A stretch of DNA of 64,000 bases from the NCBI GenBank assembly GCA_016721115.1, contig JADKIW010000001.1:1565501-1629500 (forward strand). Reading direction: 5' to 3'. The DNA is from Candidatus Defluviilinea proxima (lineage in GTDB: Bacteria > Chloroflexota > Anaerolineae > Anaerolineales > Villigracilaceae). The number at the start of each line of letters is the position of its first letter. Position 1 is the first letter of the stretch. A program made the translations under genes and the position numbers. The notes beneath the pieces are model-generated. The model did no database searches, had not been told where the DNA came from, and saw only the letters and a program-made list of their open reading frames with translations. Below are positions 51,696 to 60,935 of this stretch, one piece after another.

Positions 51696-53144
51696 ATGGA
51701 ACAAAAAGCAGGAGCACAGATCAGCCAGCGAGCATTTATACAATCGCTGGTGATCTTGTTTGTATTGATGATGATCGCGGGGATTTTGACACTCGTCATT
51801 CCAGCCGGGCAATACACCCACCTCGATGTAGATGGCCGACAGACCATTGACCCTTCCTCGTTTCAATTCGTAGATAAGCCTGACTACCCGATCTGGCGTT
51901 GGTTCGTAGCGCCTGTTGAAGTGCTTGGTAGCGAAAGCGGATTGACCGTTATCGTCATCATCGTTGTCCTGTTCTTTGCGGGTGGCGCCTTTGCTGTCAT
52001 GGATAAGACCGGTACCTTGCGAGCGTTTATTGGGCGCATCGTGCGTCAATTTCGCGACCGCAAATACATGCTTCTGTGGATGGTTTCACTGGCCTTTATG
52101 TTCCTCGGTGCAACGCTTGGTACATTTGAAGAAGTGGTCCTGCTTGTGCCAGTGATGATCGCACTTTCCTATTCTCTTGGCTGGGATGCGCTCGTTGGCT
52201 TGGGGATGTCGATCCTTGCGACAAATATGGGATTCTCCGCCGCTATCTCAAATCCATATACTCTCGGTGTGGCACAGGGCATTGCAGACCTGCCTCTTTT
52301 CTCTGGTGCCTGGTTTCGTATCATCATTTTCATAACGATTTATCTTCTCTTCATGTGGTTCCTTTCTGCATATGCACGCAAGATAGATAAAGATCCCAAA
52401 GCGTCTCTTATCTACAATGAAGACAGTGCAGAGCGGGCAAAGTATGAAAGCCTGGATCAATCATTCACTGAAGAAGACCCGAAGCAAAATCGTGCCATGA
52501 ATTTCTTTGGTATCTTTTTAATTTTCATCTTTCTTGTGATGCTGTCGGGTCCGTTCGTGCCAGCCATTTCAGATTACGCACTTCCTCTGGTTGGTATTCT
52601 TTTTCTCATCGGTGGGTTGGGGGCAGGCTTCATCTCAGGTGCAAGTGGTAAAACAGTCTGGCAGGGATTGATCGAAGGTTGGGGCGGCCTTGCCCCGTCA
52701 GTTCCTCTCATTCTTATGGCCGCCAGTATTCGCTACATCATTGATAGCGGCGGCGTCACAGACACGATCCTCCACGCCGCGGCCGAACCCTTCAAACAGA
52801 TCGGCTCATTCCCTGCCGCGCTTGTTGTCTATGCCCTTGCGCTTGGAGTCGAATTCTTTATCGCATCAGGTTCTGCAAAAGCCTTTTTGATCATGCCAAT
52901 CGTTCTCCCTCTGGCCGATATCATCGGTGTCACGCGCCAGACCGCTGTGTTGGCTTACATCTTTGGTGATGGCTTCTCCAACCTTGCCTATCCCACCAAC
53001 CCGGTTCTGCTTATCAGCCTTGGCCTTACCGTGGTTAGCTATCCCAAGTGGCTTCGCTGGACCGCCAAACTTTGGCTGTGGGTCATCCTTGCCACCGTTG
53101 CATTTTTAGGAATCGCTGTAGCAATCAACTTTGGGCCGTTCTAA
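51696..53144 (+). CDS. YfcC/DcuC-type carboxylate or amino-acid carrier
   Basis: A 482-residue ion-transporter-superfamily protein with about 12 helices: LTLVIPAGQYTH near the N-terminus, GTLGTFEEVVLLVPVMIAL, ILATNMGFSAAISNPYTLGVAQGIADLPLFSG, and the second-repeat LGVEFFIASGSAKAFLIMPIVLPL and FSNLAYPTNPVLLISLGL. These fit the YfcC branch of C4-dicarboxylate/arginine-type carriers. ATG 51696 has AGGAG 7 nt upstream. Its stop overlaps the ATG of the DUF2817 peptidase, which suggests that the carrier moves amino acids or peptides. Confidence 0.85.
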   Translation: MEQKAGAQISQRAFIQSLVILFVLMMIAGILTLVIPAGQYTHLDVDGRQTIDPSSFQFVDKPDYPIWRWFVAPVEVLGSESGLTVIVIIVVLFFAGGAFAVMDKTGTLRAFIGRIVRQFRDRKYMLLWMVSLAFMFLGATLGTFEEVVLLVPVMIALSYSLGWDALVGLGMSILATNMGFSAAISNPYTLGVAQGIADLPLFSGAWFRIIIFITIYLLFMWFLSAYARKIDKDPKASLIYNEDSAERAKYESLDQSFTEEDPKQNRAMNFFGIFLIFIFLVMLSGPFVPAISDYALPLVGILFLIGGLGAGFISGASGKTVWQGLIEGWGGLAPSVPLILMAASIRYIIDSGGVTDTILHAAAEPFKQIGSFPAALVVYALALGVEFFIASGSAKAFLIMPIVLPLADIIGVTRQTAVLAYIFGDGFSNLAYPTNPVLLISLGLTVVSYPKWLRWTAKLWLWVILATVAFLGIAVAINFGPF

Positions 53145-54259
53145 TGAATTCTCTTTTCCCTGAATCCTACGAGGCCTCTCGCGCACGCTTCCTTCGTGAC
53201 GTGGAACTGCTTCGCCCCAAATGGCAATCTACACGCCTTGAGTCTCATCCGCTAAAAGATTATCCTGACCTGAGTATGGACTGGCTCTGGGCCGAGCCGC
53301 AAAAGAAAGAGAATCTCATTATCATTTCTACCGGGGAACATGGCATTGAGGGCTATATTGGTTCGGCCATGCTCAAACTATTCATGGACGAGTTTGCCCC
53401 CCGTATCAATGTTGAAAACACAGGCTTATTGCTTGTTCACACGATCAATCCATGGGGGATGAAATATAGCCGCAAGGTCAATGAGAATGGCGTTGACTTG
53501 AATCGTAATTTTTCCTATAACGGCAAATTCGATCCATCCAACAATCCGTATTTCCTGAAACTTAAGGACTTTCTTGCGCCGTCTCACCCGCTCCGTTCGT
53601 TTGCCACTGAAACACTTAATTTTGCCGGGAACACTCTCAAAGCATTGATCTTTGAAGGTGCTTCTGCACTTACATATGCCGCTTTGCTGGGACAATATGC
53701 CGAACCCAAAGCTATGTATTACGGCGGCGCACACTATGAAGAAGAAACCGAGGTGATGATCGGTCTTCTCCGCCAATCTTTGGAGCAATACCAAACCGTT
53801 GTACATCTGGATATGCATTCTGGATATGGCCCCCGTTACCAAATGAGCATCACAGTAGTGCCGCGTGAACCATTGAATTCAGCAGAGCTTTCTGCCAAAT
53901 TCAAGTATCCCCTGGTGCTACGAGGAGACCACAAAGAGTTCTACGCGATCAATGGCGATATCACCGATTATTCTTATCAATTGCGGGATGAACATTTTCC
54001 AGACAAGCATATCTTTGCGTGTGCGTTGGAATTTGGTACGTATGGTGACTCTTTACTCTCACGTCTGCGCAGTCTACGAACGATGATCTTCGAGAGTCAA
54101 CTGTATTGGCATGGGGCTAAAGATAAACAGACCGAGACAAAAGTCCGCTCTGAATTCTCAGAATTATATTTCCCATCTGAAGCCAGGTGGCGTGAAAAGG
54201 CTATTGCCGATTGCAGGCAGGCATTTAACGGAATATTCTCAGCCTATCACGTTCTGTAA
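53144..54259 (+). CDS. DUF2817 zinc carboxypeptidase-like protein (M14 clan)
   Basis: A 371-residue M14-like metallopeptidase. Zinc ligands appear in STGEHGIEGYIGS (HxxE) and VVHLDMHSGYGP (His); the catalytic Glu is probably in CALEFGTYG. HTINPWGMKYSRKVNENGVDLNRNF is the substrate-binding segment with DLNRNF typical of M14. There is no signal peptide, so it acts in the cytosol. It is coupled to the carrier gene by a one-base stop/start overlap, consistent with uptake of a peptide-like substrate followed by hydrolysis. Confidence 0.85.
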   Translation: MNSLFPESYEASRARFLRDVELLRPKWQSTRLESHPLKDYPDLSMDWLWAEPQKKENLIIISTGEHGIEGYIGSAMLKLFMDEFAPRINVENTGLLLVHTINPWGMKYSRKVNENGVDLNRNFSYNGKFDPSNNPYFLKLKDFLAPSHPLRSFATETLNFAGNTLKALIFEGASALTYAALLGQYAEPKAMYYGGAHYEEETEVMIGLLRQSLEQYQTVVHLDMHSGYGPRYQMSITVVPREPLNSAELSAKFKYPLVLRGDHKEFYAINGDITDYSYQLRDEHFPDKHIFACALEFGTYGDSLLSRLRSLRTMIFESQLYWHGAKDKQTETKVRSEFSELYFPSEARWREKAIADCRQAFNGIFSAYHVL

Positions 54260-54262
54260 TAC

Positions 54263-55324
54263 TTAGCAGATTCGTGGAAGCATTTCCCCTGCGAGCATAT
54301 CCACAACACGTGTACTGCCAAAGGATGTCTTGAGTAGGACTCGTCCCTTCGGCTCGGCGGTGACTTCTCCAATGATGACCGATCCTTCACCGTATCGGGT
54401 GGACTTCATTGCCTTCAACACAGCATCTGCATCTTCCTTTGCAACGAACGCAACGAGCTTGCCTTCATTAGCAATGTAGAGGGGGTCAAATCCGAGCATC
54501 TCGCAAGCCGAAGCAACCTCGGGGTGAACAGGAATCGTCTTTTCATCCAGTGAAATGCCCACGTTGGATTGAGTCGCGATTTCGTTGAGAGTCGTCGCCA
54601 GTCCGCCACGAGTCGGGTCACGCAACACGTGGATGTTCTTGCTGGCATTCATCATCGCCTCGATCAAATGATTAAGCGGAGCGACGTCGCTTTGAATGGT
54701 GGATTCAAAACCGAGTTCGCCACGTGCGCCAAGGACAGCGATGCCGTGATCGCCAAGGGAACCCGAGAGGATGATCACATCGCCAGGTTGTGCGAGCCTG
54801 CCGCTGATGTTCGTGCCGATGGGCATGATACCGACGCCCGCCGTGGTGATGTAGAGACCATCGGCTTTGCCTTTTTGCACAACCTTTGTATCACCAGCAA
54901 CGATCTGCACGCCCGCTTCTTGTGCCGCTGACTGCATGGATGCAATGACTTGTTGAAGTGTGCTGATCGGCAGACCTTCTTCAAGGATAAAGCCTGCTGT
55001 TAGGTAAAGAGGCTTTGCGCCGAGCATGGCCACGTCATTGACCGTGCCACAAATGGCAAGCTTGCCGATATCGCCACCAGGGAAGAACAATGGCATGACT
55101 ACATGCGCATCGGTGCTGATGGAGAGTTGCATCCCAGCGGGGACTTGAAGCATCGCCGCATCATCACCTGCCTGCAAGGCTGGATTCTGAAATGCGGATA
55201 CGAATGCCTTCTGAATAAGTTGGTGACTCATTCGTCCACCTGCACCGTGACCCATGACGATCTGTTCGCTGTGCGGTAATGGTGGCGCACACACTGCACC
55301 TTCGATGTTGACTGTCTCAGACAT
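54263..55324 (-). CDS. hypE: HypE, [NiFe]-hydrogenase maturation protein
   Basis: A 353-residue HypE, which dehydrates the carbamoyl group on its C-terminal cysteine to a cyanide ligand for the Fe centre. Visible are MGHGAGGRMSHQLI, GDDAAML, the PurM-type ATP site ICGTVNDVAMLGAKP, LRDPTRGGLATTLNEIA, and the terminal PRIC with Cys353. In most hyp operons it follows hypD directly; here a transposase gene lies between. Confidence 0.96.
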   Translation of the reverse strand: MSETVNIEGAVCAPPLPHSEQIVMGHGAGGRMSHQLIQKAFVSAFQNPALQAGDDAAMLQVPAGMQLSISTDAHVVMPLFFPGGDIGKLAICGTVNDVAMLGAKPLYLTAGFILEEGLPISTLQQVIASMQSAAQEAGVQIVAGDTKVVQKGKADGLYITTAGVGIMPIGTNISGRLAQPGDVIILSGSLGDHGIAVLGARGELGFESTIQSDVAPLNHLIEAMMNASKNIHVLRDPTRGGLATTLNEIATQSNVGISLDEKTIPVHPEVASACEMLGFDPLYIANEGKLVAFVAKEDADAVLKAMKSTRYGEGSVIIGEVTAEPKGRVLLKTSFGSTRVVDMLAGEMLPRIC

Positions 55325-55343
55325 AATTCACCTTCTGACTGGA

Positions 55344-55366
55344 ATCCCGAAGTTCTACTTCGGGAT
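55344..55366. repeat. REP-like hairpin downstream of the transposase gene
   Basis: ATCCCGAAGT-TCT-ACTTCGGGAT, a 10-bp stem with 3-nt loop, 2 nt past the RAYT stop. It shares the AAGTTCTAYTT core with the two hairpins on the other side of that gene. Confidence 0.75.
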
Positions 55367-55368
55367 AA

Positions 55369-55917
55369 TTATTCGGGATCAAAATCATCTTCAATTTGTA
55401 AATCGTCGATTGATTGCGATAGAACCAATTTCTTAAAATCAGGTTCCGCATTTTCCAGGAAATACTTATAACTCGAAAACGGATACTCTTCAGGGTTTTG
55501 CACGAGCTTATGCTTTACAGGATTAAGAAACACATAATTCATTCGAGCATAATAAGAGCTTTCCGTTTGGATGCAGGTATCCCAATAGTTGTACCAGACT
55601 CTTCGTCTAGGTGTTCCGTCAATCTGATTTACAAATTTTGCATTGATCGAATGAACACCCTGTACTAATGTTTTCAAGGAAAGCGCATTTTCTGGGCTTC
55701 TGCCGATGAAATGATAATGCGTGGACATTACAAACCAAGCTTCCAGTTCCCAGTTTAATATTTGTGCCCGCTCAATCAATGTTTCGCAAAAGTTAGCTTT
55801 CTTTTCATCTGTATCTAAAAGTGGCTGCTTGTAAAGCGTGGAGCCTGTCACCATGTACATGGCATTGGAAACAAACCAATGTGGTGGGTTGTGTGGGTAT
55901 GGTTTGTAAATATCCAT
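55369..55917 (-). CDS. REP-associated tyrosine transposase (RAYT, Y1 family)
   Basis: A 182-residue IS200-like Y1 transposase of the RAYT kind: YMVTGSTLYKQPLL start, the metal-binding HUH-equivalent STHYHFIGRSP, the Tyr nucleophile region (SSYYARMNYVFLNPVKHKLV) and YPFSSYKYFLE. Family members act on hairpin repeats (REPs) and here hairpins with the same core lie on both sides. It is inserted between hypD and hypE on the same strand. Motifs look intact, so it may still be active. Confidence 0.85.
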   Translation of the reverse strand: MDIYKPYPHNPPHWFVSNAMYMVTGSTLYKQPLLDTDEKKANFCETLIERAQILNWELEAWFVMSTHYHFIGRSPENALSLKTLVQGVHSINAKFVNQIDGTPRRRVWYNYWDTCIQTESSYYARMNYVFLNPVKHKLVQNPEEYPFSSYKYFLENAEPDFKKLVLSQSIDDLQIEDDFDPE

Positions 55918-55935
55918 TTAATTCTTGCATGGAAC

Positions 55936-55982
55936 CCAGAAGTTCTATTTCTGGATCAATTGTCCGCAAGTAGAACTTGCGG
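55936..55982. repeat. Pair of REP-like hairpins upstream of the transposase gene
   Basis: CCAGAAGT-TCT-ATTTCTGG (55936-55954) and, in opposite orientation, CCGCAAGT-AGA-ACTTGCGG (55964-55982), giving a head-to-head pair. The second overlaps the last codons of hypD and its stop (55956). Confidence 0.75.
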
Positions 55983-57071
55983 AATCCGATCCCTTCCATA
56001 CCGATAATACGCCGCACAAGCACCTTCTGTCGACACCATCGTCGCGCCGAGCGGATTTTCAGGTGTACATTGTTTACCGAACGCAGGACAATGATGCGGC
56101 TTCTTCAACCCTTGCAGGATCTGACCCGCAATACAGAGCGGTGACTCATCGGCTGTGATCGCTTCTACATCAAAACGTTTCTCAGCGTTGAATGCATCGA
56201 ACTCGGGGCGTAGACCCCAGCCGCTCATCGGGATCATTCCAATGCCGCGCCATTTACGATCCACTTCTTCGAAAACTTGGTTGATCGTTTTCTGTGCAGG
56301 CAGATTTCCATCAAAGTTCACGGCACGTGAATATGCATTCGCCACTTCGATCTTACCTGCTTCCAACAACTCGACTGTTTTCAAAATACCTTGCACAATA
56401 TCAAGTGGCTCGAAACCTGTCACAACCATCGGGATCTGGAACTCATCCACCAACGGCGGATATTCCCAATACCCCATCACTGCACTGACGTGACCCGCCA
56501 GCAAAAATCCTTGCACACGATTACTTGGTGAGCCCAATATTGCCTTGATCGCAGGTGGCACACGGACATGCGAAACCAGGATCGAAAAATTTGTCAGCCC
56601 GAGTCGTTGCGCCTGTAGAATGCTCATCACATTCGGAGGGGCAGTGGTCTCGAACCCGATCGCAAAGAACACAACCTGCTTATCAGGGTTTTGCTTTGCC
56701 AGTTTCACCGCATCGAGCGGAGAATAGACCACACGTACGTCGCCGCCCTGTGCCTTGATTGAGAACAGGTCACGACCTGTCCCGGGCACACGCAACATAT
56801 CACCGTACGAACAGAAGATCACATCAGGTCTTGCGGCAATCGCCAACGCTTTATCAATTAACTCCAGCGGCGTTACACACACAGGACAGCCTGGTCCATG
56901 CACCAATTCAATTTCAGGCGGCAACAACTGGTCGATGCCATGCCGCACAATCGCATGTGTCTGACCGCCGCATATTTCCATCAATACCCACGGACGAGTC
57001 ACAGTGCGGCGGATCTTCTCGATCACGCCCTTTACCAGTTCAGCGTCACGATATTCATCCATGTACTTCAT
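55956..57071 (-). CDS. hypD: HypD, Fe-(CN)2CO assembly scaffold
   Basis: A 371-residue HypD: the catalytic CGGQTHAI (Cys34), GPGCPVC (Cys62, Cys65), AIGFETTAP, and the C-terminal [4Fe-4S] cysteines in ESPLCIAGQI, HHCPAFGKQCTPENPLG and STEGACAAYYRYGR. HypC-HypD hold the Fe(CN)2CO moiety. ATG 57071 overlaps the hypC TGA (ATGA); the frame is open further but that part lies in hypC. The last residues (about PQVLLADN) are encoded by the REP hairpin, so the original C-terminus may have been changed by insertion. Confidence 0.96.
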   Translation of the reverse strand: MKYMDEYRDAELVKGVIEKIRRTVTRPWVLMEICGGQTHAIVRHGIDQLLPPEIELVHGPGCPVCVTPLELIDKALAIAARPDVIFCSYGDMLRVPGTGRDLFSIKAQGGDVRVVYSPLDAVKLAKQNPDKQVVFFAIGFETTAPPNVMSILQAQRLGLTNFSILVSHVRVPPAIKAILGSPSNRVQGFLLAGHVSAVMGYWEYPPLVDEFQIPMVVTGFEPLDIVQGILKTVELLEAGKIEVANAYSRAVNFDGNLPAQKTINQVFEEVDRKWRGIGMIPMSGWGLRPEFDAFNAEKRFDVEAITADESPLCIAGQILQGLKKPHHCPAFGKQCTPENPLGATMVSTEGACAAYYRYGRDRIPQVLLADN

Positions 57072-57325
57072 GGCGCATCTTCCTTCCCCAGCTCTTCCTC
57101 GATGTCCGAGATTTCCTTCAACAATGCCAATGATTCCTGAGCATCTTCCTCGTTCATCACGCTGATCGCAAAGCCCACATGCACCACGCAATATTCACCG
57201 ACCTGCGCTTCGGGTACATATTCCAAACAAGTCTCACGGAAGATATTTCCGTAATCCACCTTCGCCATCTTCAAGCCATCGCGCTCAAAGATCTCAACAA
57301 TTTTTCCTGGTATCGCTAAACACAT
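57068..57325 (-). CDS. hypC: HypC, hydrogenase maturation chaperone
   Basis: An 85-residue HypC with the essential N-terminal MCLAIPGKI (Cys2), the OB-like core VDYGNIFRETCLEYVPEAQVGEYCVVHVGFAI, and an acidic helical C-terminus. It brings iron to HypD and delivers the Fe(CN)2CO group to the hydrogenase large subunit. It starts 1 nt after hypF and its stop overlaps hypD. Confidence 0.95.
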   Translation of the reverse strand: MCLAIPGKIVEIFERDGLKMAKVDYGNIFRETCLEYVPEAQVGEYCVVHVGFAISVMNEEDAQESLALLKEISDIEEELGKEDAP

Positions 57326-57326
57326 C

Positions 57327-59648
57327 TTATCCTCTTAATCTGCCTGCGGCGATCATCGCCTGTCCAAGCGAAAGCCCGCCGTCATTCGTCGGCACTTCTC
57401 GGTGTATGTATACTTCAAAACCGTCATTTTCCAATAGTGACAATGTTCGTCGTAATAGTGTGATATTCTGCCAAACTCCGCCAGATAATGCAACCTCTCG
57501 AATCCCCGAATCTTGGCTCATTTTCCGCACAACCATCCGCACACCCTCTGCCAAACCGTTGTGAAAACGAGCCGATACTTTAGACGTGGGGATTCCCGCC
57601 ATCACATCTTTGATCAGCGCCTGAATCACGCCTCTTAACTGGACCTGATCCTGATTCAGTCCGAAGGAATATATCTCCTCTTCAGCCGAATCCCCCAAAG
57701 CCTCAAATTCAATCGCCGCCTGCCCCTCATAATTGACCGCCTGCCTCACGCCCGCCAAAGCCGCCACCGCATCGAACAACCGTCCCATGCTGGATGTAGA
57801 CGGTGTGTTGATTTTCTTTTCGAGTTGTGTGCGTAACAGGGTGCGTTCGGTCTCGCTAAATTCCATCACGGATGCAAGCCGTTCATCCCATTCGAGTCCC
57901 AAACTCCACAACAAAGCCAAAGCCGTGCGAGCAGGCTTCTTGACCGCCGCATCTCCGCCCGGTAACGGGAAATACTCCAAGTGAAACGCTCGTTGATAGG
58001 ACTTGTAATCCGCTACTAAAAATTCCCCGCCCCAAATGGCTCCATCCTCGCCATAACCTGTCCCATCGAACGAAACTCCAATGACAGGATGTGAGCCGTC
58101 CAGCCCATGCTCTGCCATGCAAGCGACGATATGCGCATGATGATGTTGCACACCAATTGTTGGGATATTCTCCCGTTCGGCTCGTTCCAGCGCATAACGA
58201 GTCGCCAAATAATTCGGGTGTAAATCATATGCGATCGCTTCAGGCTTCACACGGAAGAGTCGCTCGAAATGCTCGACACCTTGCTCGTATGATTTCAGCG
58301 TCTCGTAATTTTCCATGTCCCCAATGTGATGACTCAAGAAAGCATAATTCTTATTTGTGATGCAAAATGTATTCTTCAACTCCGAGCCCGCTGCCAATAT
58401 TTGCGGTACTTCAAACGGAAGTTTGACAGGGAAGGGAGAGTATCCACGTGAACGACGGATGGGGTAAACAGACGATGGACGGCGGACGGTGGACGATAAA
58501 TCACGGTCTATGGTCAATGGTCTATGGTCAAAGGCTCGAACAACCGAATCATCGCATCGAATATGAATATCTCGATTGTGCATGAGGAAGGCATCTGCCA
58601 GTGACGCAAGGCGTGTGCGAGCTTCGTCATTGTCCGTGGCAATAGGTTCTTCGGAGAGGTTGCCGCTGGTCATAACCAAAGGCGGCATCGAGTCGGTGAA
58701 GAGCAAGTGATGCAAAGGCGTGTATGGCAACATCACACCGATCCAATCTTGCTTGGGGGCAACTTCTTCGGCGATATTGGATTCGGGCTTGCGTTTCAAC
58801 AAAACAATTGGGCGTGCGGACGATGTCAACAACTCCCGCTCGGCTTCGCTTACAAAGCAATGTCGTTCAATCATCTCAACATTGGGCATCATCAACGCAA
58901 AGGGTTTGTCCACACGGAGTTTGCGCTTGCGAAGTTCACTGACAGCTTGGGAATTCGTCGCATCACAGGCAAGATGGAATCCGCCAAGCCCTTTGATGGC
59001 GACGATATCGCCTTTCAGAAAAGCGTCTTGTGTTTTGATGATCGCTTCGTCTGAACTTGCTAGCGTTCCAACATTCAAACGTTCAAACGTTACCTGCGGT
59101 CCACACACGGGACATGCCACAGGCTGGGCGTGGAATCTTCGATTCAGTGGGTCCTTGTATTCCCGTTCGCAATCGGGACACATGGCAAAAGGAGCCATGG
59201 TCGTCTTGGGGCGGTCGTAGGGAATATCTTGAATGATCGTGAAGCGAGGCCCGCAGTTGGTGCAGTTGATGAAGGGATAGCGAAAACGGCGGTCGTTGGG
59301 GTCGAGCATTTCACGCAGGCAATCGTCACAGACGGAAACATCAGGCGAGATGGGTTGAAATGCGGAGGGAATGGCTTCAGAGTGGACAATGTCAAAGGTG
59401 CTGAATCCGCTTGCAGGTCCGTATGAAGCGGTCAGTTCGTCTATGCGAGAAAGAGGCGGGGCTTCGTCACGCAATGCTTTGAGGAAAGAGTCCAGAACAT
59501 CTTTATCCCCATCTACTTCGATATCCACACCAGCGGAGGTGTTGCGCACCCAACCATTCAGTGCAAAGCGAGCGGCGAGCCCGTAAACAAACGGACGGAA
59601 GCCGACACCTTGCACAATGCCCGAGATGTGGATGCGCAGTCCATGCAT
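57327..59648 (-). CDS. hypF: HypF, carbamoyltransferase
   Basis: A 773-residue HypF that makes and transfers the carbamoyl group from carbamoyl phosphate to HypE. Order: acylphosphatase domain (about 1-90; GIVQGVGFRPFVYGLA), two zinc fingers (CDDCLREM...CTNCGP and CPDCEREY...CPVCGP, about 105-185), a YrdC-like domain (KGLGGFHLACDA, about 200-380) and a Kae1-like domain with the metal motif HHHAHIVACMAEHG. Full length for the family. It overlaps hypB by one base. Confidence 0.96.
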   Translation of the reverse strand: MHGLRIHISGIVQGVGFRPFVYGLAARFALNGWVRNTSAGVDIEVDGDKDVLDSFLKALRDEAPPLSRIDELTASYGPASGFSTFDIVHSEAIPSAFQPISPDVSVCDDCLREMLDPNDRRFRYPFINCTNCGPRFTIIQDIPYDRPKTTMAPFAMCPDCEREYKDPLNRRFHAQPVACPVCGPQVTFERLNVGTLASSDEAIIKTQDAFLKGDIVAIKGLGGFHLACDATNSQAVSELRKRKLRVDKPFALMMPNVEMIERHCFVSEAERELLTSSARPIVLLKRKPESNIAEEVAPKQDWIGVMLPYTPLHHLLFTDSMPPLVMTSGNLSEEPIATDNDEARTRLASLADAFLMHNRDIHIRCDDSVVRAFDHRPLTIDRDLSSTVRRPSSVYPIRRSRGYSPFPVKLPFEVPQILAAGSELKNTFCITNKNYAFLSHHIGDMENYETLKSYEQGVEHFERLFRVKPEAIAYDLHPNYLATRYALERAERENIPTIGVQHHHAHIVACMAEHGLDGSHPVIGVSFDGTGYGEDGAIWGGEFLVADYKSYQRAFHLEYFPLPGGDAAVKKPARTALALLWSLGLEWDERLASVMEFSETERTLLRTQLEKKINTPSTSSMGRLFDAVAALAGVRQAVNYEGQAAIEFEALGDSAEEEIYSFGLNQDQVQLRGVIQALIKDVMAGIPTSKVSARFHNGLAEGVRMVVRKMSQDSGIREVALSGGVWQNITLLRRTLSLLENDGFEVYIHREVPTNDGGLSLGQAMIAAGRLRG

Positions 59649-60301
59649 TATTTTGTGTTTTCGATGAGCCAGTTGATCCAGGCATCCATGCCTTCACCAG
59701 TGCGGCATGAAACAGGGAAGGTGATGACGCCAGGGTTGAGCGCTTCAACGCCACGACGGAAGAAGTCCATGTCGAAGTCGATGTAGGGCAGGAGGTCGAT
59801 CTTGTTGATGATGAGGGCATCGACGCCACGATACATGCCTGGATATTTGTAGGGTTTGTCTGCGCCCTCAGGGACAGATGCGATGAGCACGGACTTGTGT
59901 GTGCCGAGACGGAACTCTGCGGGGCAGACGAGGTTGCCGACGTTTTCGACCATGAGTAAGTCGAACTGTTTGAGGTCGAGTTGGTTGAGTGCGCCATGCA
60001 ACATAACCGCATCGAGGTGACATTCGCCGCCTGTGTTCACTTGAATGGATGCCTGTGCGCCAGCGGCGGCGGCACGGTCAGCATCGAGGGATGTGGCGAT
60101 GTCACCGTCCACAACAGCGACACGCAACTTGTCTTTGAGGGGGGGGAGAGTCTTTTCGATGAGTGATGTCTTGCCTGCACCTGGCGATGCCATCAGGTTG
60201 ATGGAGAAGACACCAGCGGATTCGATACGGGCACGATTTTCCTCTGCCAAACGGTCGTTGGCAGAAAGGATGTTTTCAACTACGGGGATTCGTTCTGTCA
60301 T
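59648..60301 (-). CDS. hypB: HypB, GTPase for nickel insertion
   Basis: A 217-residue SIMIBI-class GTPase: P-loop MASPGAGKTSL, VDGDIATSLDADR, the nickel site near GGECHLDA, VENVGNLVCPAEF, and the guanine motif NKIDLL. The N-terminal His-rich nickel store of some HypB proteins is absent, so it depends on HypA for nickel. It lies 61 nt after hypA. Confidence 0.96.
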   Translation of the reverse strand: MTERIPVVENILSANDRLAEENRARIESAGVFSINLMASPGAGKTSLIEKTLPPLKDKLRVAVVDGDIATSLDADRAAAAGAQASIQVNTGGECHLDAVMLHGALNQLDLKQFDLLMVENVGNLVCPAEFRLGTHKSVLIASVPEGADKPYKYPGMYRGVDALIINKIDLLPYIDFDMDFFRRGVEALNPGVITFPVSCRTGEGMDAWINWLIENTK

Positions 60302-60362
60302 GGTTCACCTTTATTTTTTACCACTAAGTGTCTCAGAAGAGCACAAAGGAGATTGGATTTTT

Positions 60363-60704
60363 TTATTTATCAACATCAATCGCTTCGACGTAGAATTCTT
60401 CGCCAGCGACGATTTTAACCTGTGCGCCGCCGCATTTGGGGCAAAGATACTCATCGTTTGGGCGGAATTTCTCAGAGCATGCCTGACACTGCATCTCGGC
60501 GGGCACACGGCGAAAGTGGAGTGTAGCGCCTTCGGCAAGCGTGTCTTTGGCGATGATGTCCCAATAAAATTGGACGGAATCGTCCACGCTGGACGAGAGT
60601 TCTCCCATCACAATGTGAATATCCTCCACCCGTGTGGCACCTGCCTCATTGGCATGTTTCAAAGCGATCTGTAAAATAGACTGAGTAACGGGGAGTTCGT
60701 GCAT
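60363..60704 (-). CDS. hypA: HypA, nickel metallochaperone
   Basis: A 113-residue HypA: the nickel-binding N-terminus MHELPVTQSI (His2), and the zinc site CQACSEKF...CPKCGG. It passes nickel to the hydrogenase large subunit together with HypB. First gene of the minus-strand hyp operon; a TATACT hexamer on the minus strand lies about 30 nt before its ATG and is a possible -10. Confidence 0.95.
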   Translation of the reverse strand: MHELPVTQSILQIALKHANEAGATRVEDIHIVMGELSSSVDDSVQFYWDIIAKDTLAEGATLHFRRVPAEMQCQACSEKFRPNDEYLCPKCGGAQVKIVAGEEFYVEAIDVDK

Positions 60705-60935
60705 GAGGGTACTTCCAATAAAGTTTATTTGGTAGTATACATCATTGCTGTGATTTATCTATCGGGATTAATGTCACCGAAATGGTATGAAAAACAAACT
60801 TCCAGTCCTTTACAGGATAGTGGATAATTGTGAAGAATAGGTTTTTATGTATTATTGCGTAATTGACAAATAGGGACTTTGACCTTCCTTTGTGATTTTC
60901 AAGGAAAAATTATTTTATTATGAGACAGGCAATAT

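Noticed and set aside
60835..60900. Second Rex site between hypA and the first DRTGG gene
   Set aside because: Only half-sites (TTGTGA) occur, without a matching TCACAA at the right distance.
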